Source of the DNA: Cyanoderma ruficeps
Lineage: Eukaryota > Chordata > Aves > Passeriformes > Timaliidae
Direction of reading: 5' to 3'
Length of the DNA stretch: 64,000 nucleotides
Assembly: GCA_008694505.1 (NCBI GenBank)
Contig: VZDJ01007747.1
Coordinates: 29,492,574-29,556,573, forward strand
Numbering within the stretch: position 1 is the stretch's first letter; every line of letters starts with the position of its first letter. The position numbers and the translations under genes are program-made. Positions 1-11,190 of this stretch are shown in pieces. The notes beneath the pieces were generated by a model. The model saw only the letters and a program-made list of their open reading frames with translations, had not been told where the DNA came from and ran no database searches.

Positions 1-3000
1 GTGGTTTGGAAATACTGTAAGCTAAGCAGTTTTTGAGCACAGCTTGTTTCTGTAGATGAAGGCACAATAGCTTCTACAAAGTGCAGCTTTTTAATTTTTT
101 TCTGTCATGTACACTAATCAGGAGTTTAGAAGTAAGTTTCGGTGAGAGCCACTCTTTCTTTATGATTTTGGTGATGTAGGAGAACCCAGTTTGCAGTGTT
201 CAGGAATTGCTGGAAAACAGGTAAGTAGAAGATTGCAGAAGTTGAAAGGCAGTGCCCTGGCAGAGATGTACAGCAAGTTTTAATTTTACATGTACATAGA
301 TCTGTATGTGTGTAATGATTCCACTGTATATCATTAAGAGCTTAAGGTTTTTCTGAGGCTATATTGAACTTAGAAGAGAGCTGATAGCTCTTGATAGTGA
401 AGAAATTACATGTTGAAAGGTTTTTTAATTTCATAGTTTTTTTAATTTTAAGGAATGATGACATATTGTTTTATTTAGTATAAGATCAGTGGCTCCATGA
501 AAGGGTCCTTGTATTTTTTTTAAGTGTGTGCTAAACCACTTAAAAAAAGCGTTCAAACAGACTTTATTTTTTAAGGTCAGGCTTGTAGTTTCAGAAGGTG
601 TGTTGCTACTGTTTAGCTCTCTTCTCCCCACTAGCATTTACTGCTGAAGGGATGCTGTTTATCATGTCTTTTCATATCCTTTTATTTTTCAAAAGGGAAA
701 GCTTCATGTGCAGATAGCATGTTGTACCCTGTGAACTTAATGAACAAATAATACCAGTGGCAGGAAGGGCACAGGTCACAGTGGTATGACAGGGACTTGT
801 TTTACAGCCTCCCTGTGATCTTAATGCAACGAACAGTAGAAGGGAATGTAGCATGGGTAGTGCTTTATAATTTTTCCTTATTTTACAGATCGATTAGCTC
901 CATAGCTGCTGTGTCTTTTGCAGGAGGAGCTGAAGGCAGGTGTGGGTAGTGTTCCTGAAGGTGGAGGCACACTGCCAGAGCTCAGTTCTGTGTACATCTC
1001 TCTTGCTGTGCTGTTAAATGCAGTAGTTTGCAGGGAACACCTTGTGCTCCTTCAAAGAATCTACACCTAGGAATTCTTAACTATTCCTAGTGTTACCTTT
1101 GCATCCGACTGCAGATGTGTCAGCCTTTCTGCTGAAAACGACAGAATCTGGAGGTAGGACAGAGAAGAATTGCAAGCTTGCTTATGTTATATATAATCCA
1201 GTTGGTTTGTAATGCTTCTCTCTAGCCAGCTGATGTTTCTTCTTTGAGCCGCAGTGTTTGATCGGTGTTGGACATTTTTGCTTTTGCTTATTGTGACATC
1301 TGACACTACCATTGTCCATGTTGTCCTTTTAATGCTTTTGCAAAAATCATGGAGTTACTTCTAATGCACACCATTTTTGTGAATCTGACATCTCTTTTTT
1401 TTCCCTCAGGTACAGTGGACTTGTGAGAAGAAGCTGTTCTTTTAGTACAGGAATGCAAGTTCAGAGGAATGCCTGTTAGGGCAGTATTCCAGACGTGTCA
1501 ATGGGAGTTCTGAGGAGCAGTAGGGCAGCCACTTTCAGTAGAACAACAGGTCGTAAAGCACACATGAAAGAGGAAGAATTACTTGGCCTCTTAGGCAGAG
1601 AAGTGCAGAAGTTGGACATTTTTGAGGGACAAGAATTTTTGTTTTGTCAGTAACCCATATCCCATTACAGGCATGGCCTATAATCAATCAATCAATAAAT
1701 AAATATGTTTAAAAAATATATATATAGCCATATAATGCCAATAATGGCGTAATATAGGAGCAGCACCAAGCTTTCTAACATACATCCTAGTCCTAAAATC
1801 ACTTGCCACTTTGTATGCCAAAGGACAGTATACTGGCAGGAGAATTTCTTCAGTATATGTATAACTGAGGCACCTTGTTAGCATTATGAAAGTGTTACTT
1901 GATGCAAGAGATGACTGAACCAGCAGAACTGCAGCTACAAGTTAGGCCAGGAAAGGCTGAACCCTGTGTCTCTTTGAAGGAGGAACAAACACTGTTTAAC
2001 TAAAAACAGTGCCAGCATTTTCTTGGGTATTAGAGACAAAAAGGACAGATAGAGGTCTTTGTAATCTGAGCAAACAGGTGTTTGGCAGTAACACTATATA
2101 AACATAAACATCAAGTCTTTGTTGTGATGGCAGCACTATACTAACCTACGGGATTCTGAGTGTGTTCTCTTTTGATTACATGGTTTTGTAGGAAAAAGAT
2201 CGGTCCACTTAATTTTGTTACAGATCTTCCGCTTTGTAGAGTAAGTTCTTCCTGAACTAAGCAAGATATATTGCCAGTGCCTAATTGCTGTTGGAGGTAA
2301 TATTTCCATATTCTGATGCATCAGACCTTGGTGATCTGAATCAGTGTAGCCGTGATTATCCAAGTGTAAGAACTGATCACAAAGGCTTGACATGAAAATA
2401 GAAGTCTTCAAGTGGTGGTGCACTGGTTATATGCTTAGCTCATAAATCTTTCTGTGCATTGGCAGATAAAGGAACTTGGTGACCTACTAGGTCTTTTCCA
2501 TCTCTCTCTTACATGGTTGTCCATGTTGAAGCCCTAGAGCATCACTGTTGCCTCCTTCTGAGCCAGCTGGCCTCAGGGAAGGAATCTGTCAGTGAGTAGG
2601 AGAGCTTGCCAACTGGCCATGAGTTGTGTGCTGGCTCAGGAGACCCCTCCTTCATTCTTTAATAGCCTGCAGAAATGGGCCTCTCTATTACCTGAGCCCA
2701 TGATTGTTTGGAGATTGGTGGGCTTTCCAACGACCCAGGGATAATAGCCTTGCACTTTACAGTGTTCTGCTGCCCTTTAAATTTGAAGTGTAGTGGGAGC
2801 AAAGTGTGGCCCTTCTTGAAAAAGTGTGGAAATGGAGCCAGCCTGAGATCTCCGTGGAGATCTAAAGCAAGTGGGGTGCAGTCCAGCATACCATACTGCT
2901 GGGCCAGTGTATTCCTTTGCAGCCTCAGAGTTCTTCACAGTAACTTAAATGTGCTCTGTCCTACTGCAGATAAGGGGAAAAGATAACTGTGGCATTCCAG

Positions 3001-5429
3001 CTGGCATTCTGTCTGTGAGATGGATCCCATGTGTTGCACAGGGCTTTCAGGCAGAGGGAGCATGTCTCCCATGTCATCAGTGCACTGAGATTAAGATAAG
3101 TGTGCAGCTCATGAGCTGGGAGTGTCAATTACCACTGAATGAATCTTTATCCTTCAGTCCTCTGGAGCCCATGTAACAATGGCTTCTAGAACATTACTGC
3201 AGTGAAAAAAGGAAGCCTTTGAATCCAAAATACCATATTTTCTTTTTCAGGTATACACAGATTTCCAGGTGTTAGAGAGGAAAGGGTAAATGTGTAAAGA
3301 GATGAATCTCTCTTAAAAGGACGAAGAAAAGAGATAATTAGGTTGGTTAAAAAAGAAGACATTAGAGATAGGAGAACAAACAGATGAAAAATACATGAAT
3401 GAAGTGATGAGAGAGGCTGGTATCTGGAGAAATGGCCATATTCTCAAAAATGAATAGGAGTTTTGGGACCCTCCTGTCTTATTTTATTTTTCATGAGGAT
3501 TAAGCTTCTGGGAATCTAAGTCACTACTGGAAAGGCTCCTTTTAGATTCCTGAATGACTTTTTATGGTTTTAAAAACTTTAACCCCAGTCTGACATACTA
3601 GGAGAAGCTCACTGTCACTGAAACTATGTGATAATTGGGAAATAGATATGCTGCCTGTGTGCTACACGTACAGGATGCTGAATGAAGCAAGATGAAGGTG
3701 CACTGACAGTGCAGAGCCAGGTGGAATATGATGTACTCTCAACTTCCAGATCACAGAAGGAAGAGTGTTGAGTTTTGAAATGCCTGGTCTCAAAGGCCTA
3801 ACAGACAAGCAGCTGTGTTGAGTCAGAATAGAGGTCTATACAGCCTTGTATAAATACCTTGTAATCTTATTTACCAGTCAGTACTTACTACCCCCTCCAC
3901 TTCCTGTGATCACTGTGACATTTCTTTTGTCAACAGGTGCTCTGAGAATATTCTTCCAAGTTTTGTGAGTCACAAAAACCTTCTGATATGTCTTATATCC
4001 CACAGTAATATCTAGACTTACAGTGATGTAAAGCACCTTTGGATGCTGAGTGCATATTCAAGGAAAATCACACAAAGTCAGCCTACATCAGAGTATGTTA
4101 GTGTAAGACCAGGTCTTTGAATAGCTAATTCCTATGCACCACACTCTGCACTGCCCTGATATCTGGTGATTAAATAGCATTTTTTAAAGTGGCACTAATA
4201 ATTGTGCATCTTCTGGCAGAAGTTCTTAAAATCTGCACCGATTGTAGTTGTTCAGTAAAAGGTAAGTATGCCCCTTAGGAGAGCTGCAAGGGAAAACAGC
4301 TTATCTGCACACACCTGAAACTGGAAGAGACAATTCACTGGAACTTAATTGGCTGCATGCTGGAAAGACTAATGATGATTCTGCATTCCATTGGCAAAGA
4401 AATGAGGTAGATGGCAAAAAAGGCTCTTATTATAGTGCCTGGGTAGTAGAAATTTATGAGAAGCTTGTTCTGCTTTTGCAACCCGTGATGTCTATTCAAA
4501 ATCTTTCCATAAGGTTTTTGAGGGAAAAAGCTGCAATACTGTATGTAATCTAAAGAAAAACGACACCTGCACCAAATCTGACAATGACTTAATTTTTGTC
4601 ATGTCATATCCTAACTTCTGCAAATGTACTGTTGCTGTAAAAGAGTAATTTAACCTTATTTGCAGTGTTTTCATAGTAAAAGGATGCAGAGTGGGAAAAG
4701 GAAGGGGAAGCAGCTATTTTATGTTGGTGTAGTACTGCCAGTAAGGAGAGCATAAAATTACTCATGTCTCTTCTCAGCTTTGTCTTTCAGCAGCTCTTGC
4801 TGTTCAGAGGAACTTAGCTATGATGTTGATCAGAGAGTGAAGTAACTAGAAAAGGTATGGTATTGGCATGAAGGATGGAGTGCTGGCCAAATGGTGGGAA
4901 TTTGGAGGAGACCATCCAATTTTGTAAAACATCTCATTTCAGCAGGGGTCGTAGGGAAGACATTAGGGCTTTGACTGGAGCTTTTTGTAGCCAGTATCTT
5001 ACAGTATCTTTTTTCAGCTGATAACCAGTAGCAAAGGTCAGTGGTGAAAGGGGGGTAAGAACCAGAAAACCTATTTTGGTATTTCATCTTTATATTCTGA
5101 TTTCCAGTTGTCTGGGACTTCCTTAGCTGTAGGTTTTAAATTTGAATGGTTCTGCATGCCTTTTTTTTTGTTGTTGTTGTTTTTTCCACCTTCCACGTAT
5201 TGGTCCAATTGAACTTTTAACCTATGAACATTTTTGGCATAGACCTCATCCTCTGACTATTGACACAACTTAGCTAGATTTTGTAGGAAGAAAACCACTT
5301 CATTCATGTGCCTTTCACTTGCTAATTTAATTTGATGACCTCTGTTTCTTTAGAAGGAAATGCTGAAAAATCGTTCTTTGTTTACTTCTTTCACATGTGA
5401 ATTTGTATACATGAATGGCATTTTTCATA
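1..5429. other. unannotated AT-rich DNA, no gene seen
   Basis: No coding exon, RNA gene or transposon is recognisable here. Open frames are short (95 codons or fewer), lie on both strands and match nothing I know. Small simple repeats occur: an AATC/AATA run at 1682-1705 followed by TA dinucleotides, and a T/GTT run at about 5161-5185. A perfect 10-bp inverted repeat (2558-2567 with 2630-2639, motif CTGAGCCAGC) has a 62-nt loop and is probably chance. Confidence 0.5.
1682..1726. repeat. AATC/AATA and TA microsatellite
   Basis: A short run of AATC units passes into AATA units, followed by a poly-A and TATATATA stretch. It is a typical low-complexity microsatellite. Confidence 0.7.
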
Positions 5430-6320
5430 AATGTTCAATTAGTTCTTTCCATGCTTAAGATACCTTCTCTTTTTAGTCCTTCTTCACACTGCAGCTGTTC
5501 CATGCTTTTCATCAAGCTGGTCATCCTTCCTTGTTTTTTTGGTTCTGTTGTCTTTTCTGAGAAGAGCCAGCAATACCTATGCACAGTATTCAAGGTACAG
5601 ATGAACCTCTCATTTAGGTTGCGGCATAATATTCCTTTTTATTTCCTGTCCTAAAAATTTCTAAAATTTCATTTGCATGTTTGACTGTCCCTGAGCAACA
5701 AAGCTAAGATTTTGTAAGGTTCTGCTATAACCCCAAAATTTGTCATGTGACATGTCCGGTATTTCATCCACATTTAAGTCATGAAAGATTGTTTTAAGCA
5801 GTTATTAGGAATAGATTTCATTTGTTATTTGGCCATGATATTGTTAGTCATTGGTAGCTCTTGTCAAATAGTTTTTGTATTTTAATTTCTTGAATAACTT
5901 GGTGACATCTACAAACCTTGATGATTGAATTCAAAATAAGGTAAATTTCATGCTTTTTCTAGATTATTTGGTAGTATGTTGGACAGCAACAGCTGTGGAT
6001 ATGGAATAGATCCCTGCAGGACTTCACTGAATCTCTCCTTTGAAGAACTCTCCTCTCTCTTTTCTTTAACTTATTTCTGCCCACCTTCCCTACCACTTAA
6101 GTCACTTCTAGTCTTCACCCAGAGCAGTGTCAATTGAAGAATTTTCTGCAATTCAAGAAGACTTTTTCCACAATGATCTCGTGCCTGCATGCACAGTGAT
6201 TTCTTCAGAGATCTCTAATGTATGAGAAGCACATTTCCTTCTACAAAACCTGTCTTGGTTGTGCTGCAAAAAGAGAGGTCATCAGATTGTTGGCAGTAAG
6301 GGGCATTCAAAAACTGGAAA
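5430..6320 (-). mobile_element. ancient CR1/L3-type LINE remnant, antisense
   Basis: Read on the plus strand, this block follows the antisense order of an old amniote CR1/L3-type LINE. The landmarks appear in sequence: CACAGTATTCAAGGTACAGATG near 5585-5606, the 'ACATCTACAAACCTTG' block near 5905, then 'TAGTATGTTGGACAGCAACAG' and 'GATCCCTGCAGGACTTC' near 5975-6025, and 'CATTTCCTTCTACAAAACC' near 6232. In intact relatives the minus strand would encode the reverse-transcriptase part of ORF2. Here stops and indels break every frame, so no protein is made. The 79- and 72-codon frames on the plus strand are antisense shadows. Edges are approximate and divergence looks high, consistent with an insertion older than the nearby CR1 copies. 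Confidence 0.72.
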
Positions 6321-8939
6321 TTGAATGGCAATTAAAAACTATGGGTAATGAAAAACTAGTTGTGAAACTGAATTTTGTACTTTTTTGTCATGAAGCTGTA
6401 GCTTTAAGAAACACTAAATATTGGGATGGTGACTGAGTTGACAGTAGGAACTCTTAGTTAATTTCAGATGCTTATTTTAAAATATTTTGGTTTGTGATTT
6501 AGTTGAAAACATGCTTCTAATGCACACTTTATTTGAATGCCAAATCCAGAATTTCAGCATAAAGCCATTTTCTAGTTGTTCAGCCTCCTGGCAGAAGCAA
6601 TGGTTGCATTAATTTACACTTCCATAGCTTCCATCTGAGAGGATTTTGGCCAGAAGAGTGCATTGCCAAAAATGCTCTATACTAGGGGCCACAAGAAGCA
6701 TACAACCTTCTGAATCTGCACCAGGAGATCATGGTATGATCATGGTATGGTCATCCTATAGAGATATTTTTTTTCCCCTCCCATAATTCCAACTGCAAGA
6801 ACTGTGCTTCATTGCTCAGAAAGTCTGTGTCCATTCAGCTCCTGTTGGAGAAGCAATACCATTGTTACTCCATGTTATTTTAGGTCGTTCTGGGGGAACT
6901 GATTAGTTCAATCTGTAGGTTTTCTGTTTCAAAGGACAGGAGGTATCTCCCTCCATTCTCTCCCAAATGCTAATGACATTTTACAGAAAAAAAGCCAGGA
7001 CTGAAAGATAGATCAGATATATTTAAAGATGGTATTTTGCTGCCTGGCCCTGTTGAACTACTGACATGGAGGTCAGGGACCTTGATTCTCCTTTGGGCTG
7101 TCTGTCCACTGTGGATGGAACAATGGATACTAGTAGCAATGACTGGCTTGCAGGATGGTTTTTGGGTGAGAAACTACTGTGCAATGAAGAACAGTCCTAT
7201 GAAAATATATTCTGTGGTAACAGAACAGCAATTAAATCCTGTGTCTCCTTACTGGGAGATGCCTAAAACTGAGGTTATTGCCAAACTTCTAATACAAAAG
7301 ATAAAGAAAACCCATTCCAAGACTGAGATTCAGGTGAACTTTCTCATTAAATTAAACTTTTTATTATTTTTTCATACATATATATTAAATTTAGTTTATT
7401 TTTCATTCATATATATATTTTTTTTTTCTATACCTGGAATCATTAGCAATGCTATGAGGCCGCTGTGACATTTGGAGTGGAGGAGATGTACTCAGCATCA
7501 GCATTTCTGGTGTTCCAAGGTATTGGCATGTGACTGTCCATGCTATGCATTAAGTTTGTGCTGGAGGATAGGTGGCTAACTAGGTGGGCTGGGGAGTTAT
7601 TATGCAAGCTAACTTGCTTCTGTATCATTTTGTCAATAGAGGTGTTACAAAAATCAGTAGTAAGCTATTTGGGAACTGGGGCTTTGCCAGACACAAAGAA
7701 TTAGCAGCTTCTTGAATATCAGCAATAGAAATTGGGTCACCTGAGGAGTCAGCCATGTGCTCAAACGTAGATCGTAACTGTGGTTTATTTAATAAGAGAA
7801 TTTAATATAATTGGTAAGAAGGCTGTGGGAGTGAACATGTTCCTATATACAAAAAGGATTAATACAGACTTTTTAGGGAACATGTTGACTGTTTGCTCCA
7901 TTTTAAGCATAGGAATGTGCTTTGCTATTGGAATAGTTATTCTTTTCAGTTTTACATTATATTATACAACACCTCTTTTTGATAACTTGTCTCTTACTCT
8001 GGCTGCATGTGAAGTATCCCACTGGCTTGCTCAGCTCTTGAAGAGGCATATCATCCTGGCTGGTGAAATTGCTTCCTGTTTATAGAGATGAGTATTGGAT
8101 GCCAAATCATACCAGGACATCCTGAAACTTGGAATCTTATTTTGAAAAATTAAATGGGAAATTGGTTGTTCCTTAGAGACTCAACTCATGGGAATAATCA
8201 GAACAAGAAAAGACCTTATGATTTCCCATAACAGTAGGAGAACAAAATGGTAAAGTTTATGTGAGTCGTTGTATGAACTAATGATGCTTTATATCACAGG
8301 GAAGCTGCAACAGAAAAGTAGGGTTTATGTATACAGAAATCTTGGAAAAATTCACACTGAGTTCTGTTTGTTAGCTTTCAAAAAAAGCCTTTTTAATTGC
8401 TGCACTTCCAGAGAAGTAGGCTGTGTGGTCCAGCAGCTGGAGCGATGACTGATTTGCTTGCATATTTTACCACTGAACAATTTTGCTTTTCTCTGTTCAT
8501 AACTTCCTTGTTTCCTTCCCTGTTTATGTTATCATGCTCATCGTTGTGGACTGTTTTGTCATAATTGGTGTAGAAAAAATGTTTTAATCATTGCTGTGTT
8601 TTGTGGAAGGCCTGTGGGATGTAAAAAACCCCAAGAGCAGGTGAGAGAAACATTCAGAGAAGTTTTAGTGCAAATGTGGATTGTATATTTGTACATGTAC
8701 TTTGTAGACTCTGTGCCATTCTCTTTGATTATGTTTAAATAGGTAATTCTGTAATTCTTTTAAAGAAGTAGTTAGGAATATCAATGTGAGCTTGGAAATG
8801 TTCATGACCTGTAATCACAGATGGTGAGAAAGGTTTTTTCCTCATAAATTCATAGGCATGAAGAAGCCAGACCTTTTCTCCTGGAAGAAAGGATGAACTT
8901 TACACAACTTCACTGTATTTCTTCCTTTCAAGAATATAT
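6321..8939. other. unannotated DNA, no gene seen
   Basis: There is nothing I can name. An open frame of 143 codons (7037-7468, plus) runs into an AT-rich low-complexity tail (TATATA/T run at about 7376-7428), overlaps another open frame in a second phase and has no recognisable domain, so I do not call it a gene. A perfect 11-bp tandem repeat (ATCATGGTATG) lies at 6728-6749. The 101-codon frame at 7780-8085 is hydrophobic only because the DNA is T-rich. Confidence 0.5.
6728..6749. repeat. 11-bp perfect tandem duplication
   Basis: The unit ATCATGGTATG occurs twice head to tail. It is a small local duplication with no visible function. Confidence 0.85.
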
Positions 8940-9084
8940 TTGGCCAGATTTTAAAGAGCTCAGCTCCCATTTGGGTACCTAAATTAAGTGGCTGGATTTG
9001 CAAAAGTGTTTAGCATCCAGCAGCTACTTTTATTCCTACATATGTACCCAAATGGGAGATGAGTTGTTTTGACAGTGTGGCCCA
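8940..9084. repeat. fold-back palindromic repeat, amniote type
   Basis: Arms 8957-8981 and 9041-9065 are inverted copies matching at about 22 of 25 positions, centred on CTCCCATTTGGGTAC and its complement. Weaker pairing extends outward (TGGCCAGATTTT against the complement of GTGTGGCCCA). Inside the loop, GCTGGA (8991) pairs with TCCAGC (9016). The loop text 'AAGTGGCTGGATTTGCAAAA' followed by a CATCCAGCAGCT block matches a palindromic repeat I know from bird and reptile genomes, in which 'gattttcaaaagtgct' is followed by a cagcagctccc arm. The repeat resembles a non-autonomous DNA element. I cannot give its database name with certainty. Confidence 0.6.
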
Positions 9085-10765
9085 TTATTTGTCAAGTTGT
9101 TTGTGATTAAGACTCAGAGCATTCCAGGAGCACTCTATTAAAATACTCATAGAGCAGACAACCTTATGGGGCCATTTATGAAGCCATACTGCTGAGCCAG
9201 TAGAAATGAAATCTGAAATTGTGCAACCACATCTTGTAAATGGAGAGGATAAATGGCTGGTAGTTGTTCTTTTCCCTTGTTTAGAGAATGCAGCTGAAAA
9301 TGAGAGGAAATTCAGGCAATTGCAGCCACAAAAAACCTGTTAAGTTGTCAAAATTGGGGTTTGCTGTTGAAGTCCCCCATGTGCTTACATGTTCTGTGAA
9401 TCTGCACTCTGAACAATTCGTTTTTCTAGAAATTTGCATTTACCTTGCCTTAACTCAAATTTTGTGCCACTGAGCTTATATAGGTATTTTAAAATCATGG
9501 TGGCTGAGGCTCTCCCAAATACCATTGCATGTGTACTCATGATGTGTCTGGTTTACTGGTGTGGTCAGAATAGATGAATGTCTCAAACTGGGTATGTCTG
9601 CACGGCACAGTGAAGTGCTGGCTGACACGTCTGAGCTGGTGTTCACTTGTGGAGGCAGTTTAATTATGTCAATGTACTGATTGCTCCAGAAGGATATATA
9701 GGACTTTATAGTTCAGAATTAGCCTGATTGTCTCTGCAGAGGGTGGCACAGTGTTGCAGGCATAAAACTAATGCTGGTAGAACTACGAATTCAGTCTGAA
9801 TCTCTTGTATTTCAGGCCAGTGTCCAAATTAATGTAATTTTTTCCCTTTTTTGTTTCTTTAATGCCTTGTGGCTCCTGTGATAGCAGCCAGGAGGTTCAT
9901 TCATGGTCAGGGTTCATCCAATTAAGGCCTTTCCAGGCACTTCAGTGTTGATCTATTAACCTTCACAGTCAGTGAAAAGACTCAGCATCTCACAGTTTTT
10001 ACTAGAAGTGGATTGGATTCTTACTGAGATAAACTGCTTTTTCTGAGTGGCTGCAGTTATAGATAGCAATGGAGTGGGGGGAAGCAGTAGTGAGGAATTT
10101 TCGGAGTGGTGCACAGTGAAATGTATTAAAGAGTGTGTACAATATAAGGGCTATTGTCTCTCATGAGGCAATATGGGAGGTGAGCTTTCCAACATCTGTA
10201 CAACACGTATTGTCTAAAAATAGATTCAGCATTCTGGACTTGGTGTTTTCTCTTCCAGTGTAGCACTGTTAGTCAAGGCATGTATTTTTTTGGATCATTA
10301 CAAAGCTGCCTAGTGGGATAACATTGGAGAGGGAAAAATCCATGCGTGCAAACTAGCTTTGTAACAGTGTGAGTGTTTATGGCAAGATTGCATTACTTAC
10401 TTTCTAGCTATGAAACTGCTGTGAGCATCATACCATACCTAAACTATAATATATAGTTTGAAGTCACTAGTGGTCATTATCCGATAGTTAATGCCTGAGA
10501 AAACTATATATATATTATTGCTATTATCAATTGTTTCTTTACTGGTTTTGGTTTTTCTTTTTACTGAATAGCTGCTGACAACACCTCAAGTCCCTTCAAG
10601 CTGGATTACGGTGGTTGAGACAGAGAATCATTTTATGGCTTTGTTGTATATATGTATGTTTTAGAAGAATGCATATATATACCTACTACATTGTTTATGT
10701 AGGTATTGCAATTTTTTTTTTTAATCAGGTATTTGCGATTCTCAGTGATAGTCATATCATAAAAT
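9085..10765. other. unannotated DNA, no gene seen
   Basis: No gene is visible. The block at about 9590-9650 (GGGTATGTCTGCACGGCA onward) faintly recalls the terminal part of an amniote DNA transposon, but I could not find a matching opposite end. A near-perfect palindrome lies at 10441-10459 (arms AAACTATA and TATAGTTT), with TA-rich runs near 10503-10518 and 10672-10684. Confidence 0.45.
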
Positions 10766-11190
10766 TGGGGTTGTTAAGCCTGGAGATGAGGTATTCTGAA
10801 GACACCTTAAAGCAGCCTCCCAGTACTTAAAGATGTGCTACCAGAAATCTGCAGAAGGACTTCTTCAAGGGCATGTAGTGATAGGACACTACAAGGGCAT
10901 GTAGTGACAGGGCAAGGGGTGATGCCTTCAAACATGAAGAGAACAGGTTTGGAATAGATGTTAGGAAAAAATTCTTTACTGTGAGGGTAGTGAGGCACTG
11001 GAACAAGTTGCCCAGAGAAGTTGTTGATGCACCATTCTTTAGCAGTGTCCAAGGCCGGGTTGGATGGGGCTTTGAGCAACCTGGTGTAGTGGATGGTGTC
11101 CCTGTCTATGGCAGGGGAGTTAGAACTAGATAATCTTTAAGGTCCCTCTCAACCTCTCAACCCAAACCATTCTGTGCTTCTATGATATGA
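10766..11190 (+). mobile_element. CR1 LINE, 5'-truncated 3' end
   Basis: This is a plus-oriented CR1 tail of the usual bird kind. The text runs from TTAAGCCTGGAGATGAG (end of ORF2) through the frame of 'GTGAGGCACTGGAACAAGTTGCCC', 'GGTTGGATGGGGCTTTGAGC' and 'GGTCCCTCTCAACC' to a terminal TTCTATGA motif at about 11178-11186. CR1 copies are normally 5'-truncated and end in this octamer-like tail without clear target duplications, as here. A 26-bp unit starting CAAGGGCATGTAGTGA is tandemly duplicated within it at 10866-10917. No frame is intact. A minus-strand open frame of 90 codons over this block is a shadow of the repeat. Confidence 0.92.
10866..10917. repeat. 26-bp tandem duplication inside CR1
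   Basis: CAAGGGCATGTAGTGATAGG begins the first unit and CAAGGGCATGTAGTGACAGG the second, 26 bases later. Ordinary CR1 copies carry the CAAGGGCATGTAGTG block once, so this is a private duplication after insertion or in the source copy. Confidence 0.75.

Noticed and set aside
7037..7468. 143-codon plus-strand frame
   Set aside because: Its last third is AT/T-run low complexity, another phase is open over the same bases, and no domain or family is recognisable.
9590..9660. possible terminal part of an amniote DNA transposon (GGGTATGTCTGCACGGCA)
   Set aside because: Only about 20 bases are suggestive and no opposite terminus or target duplication was found.
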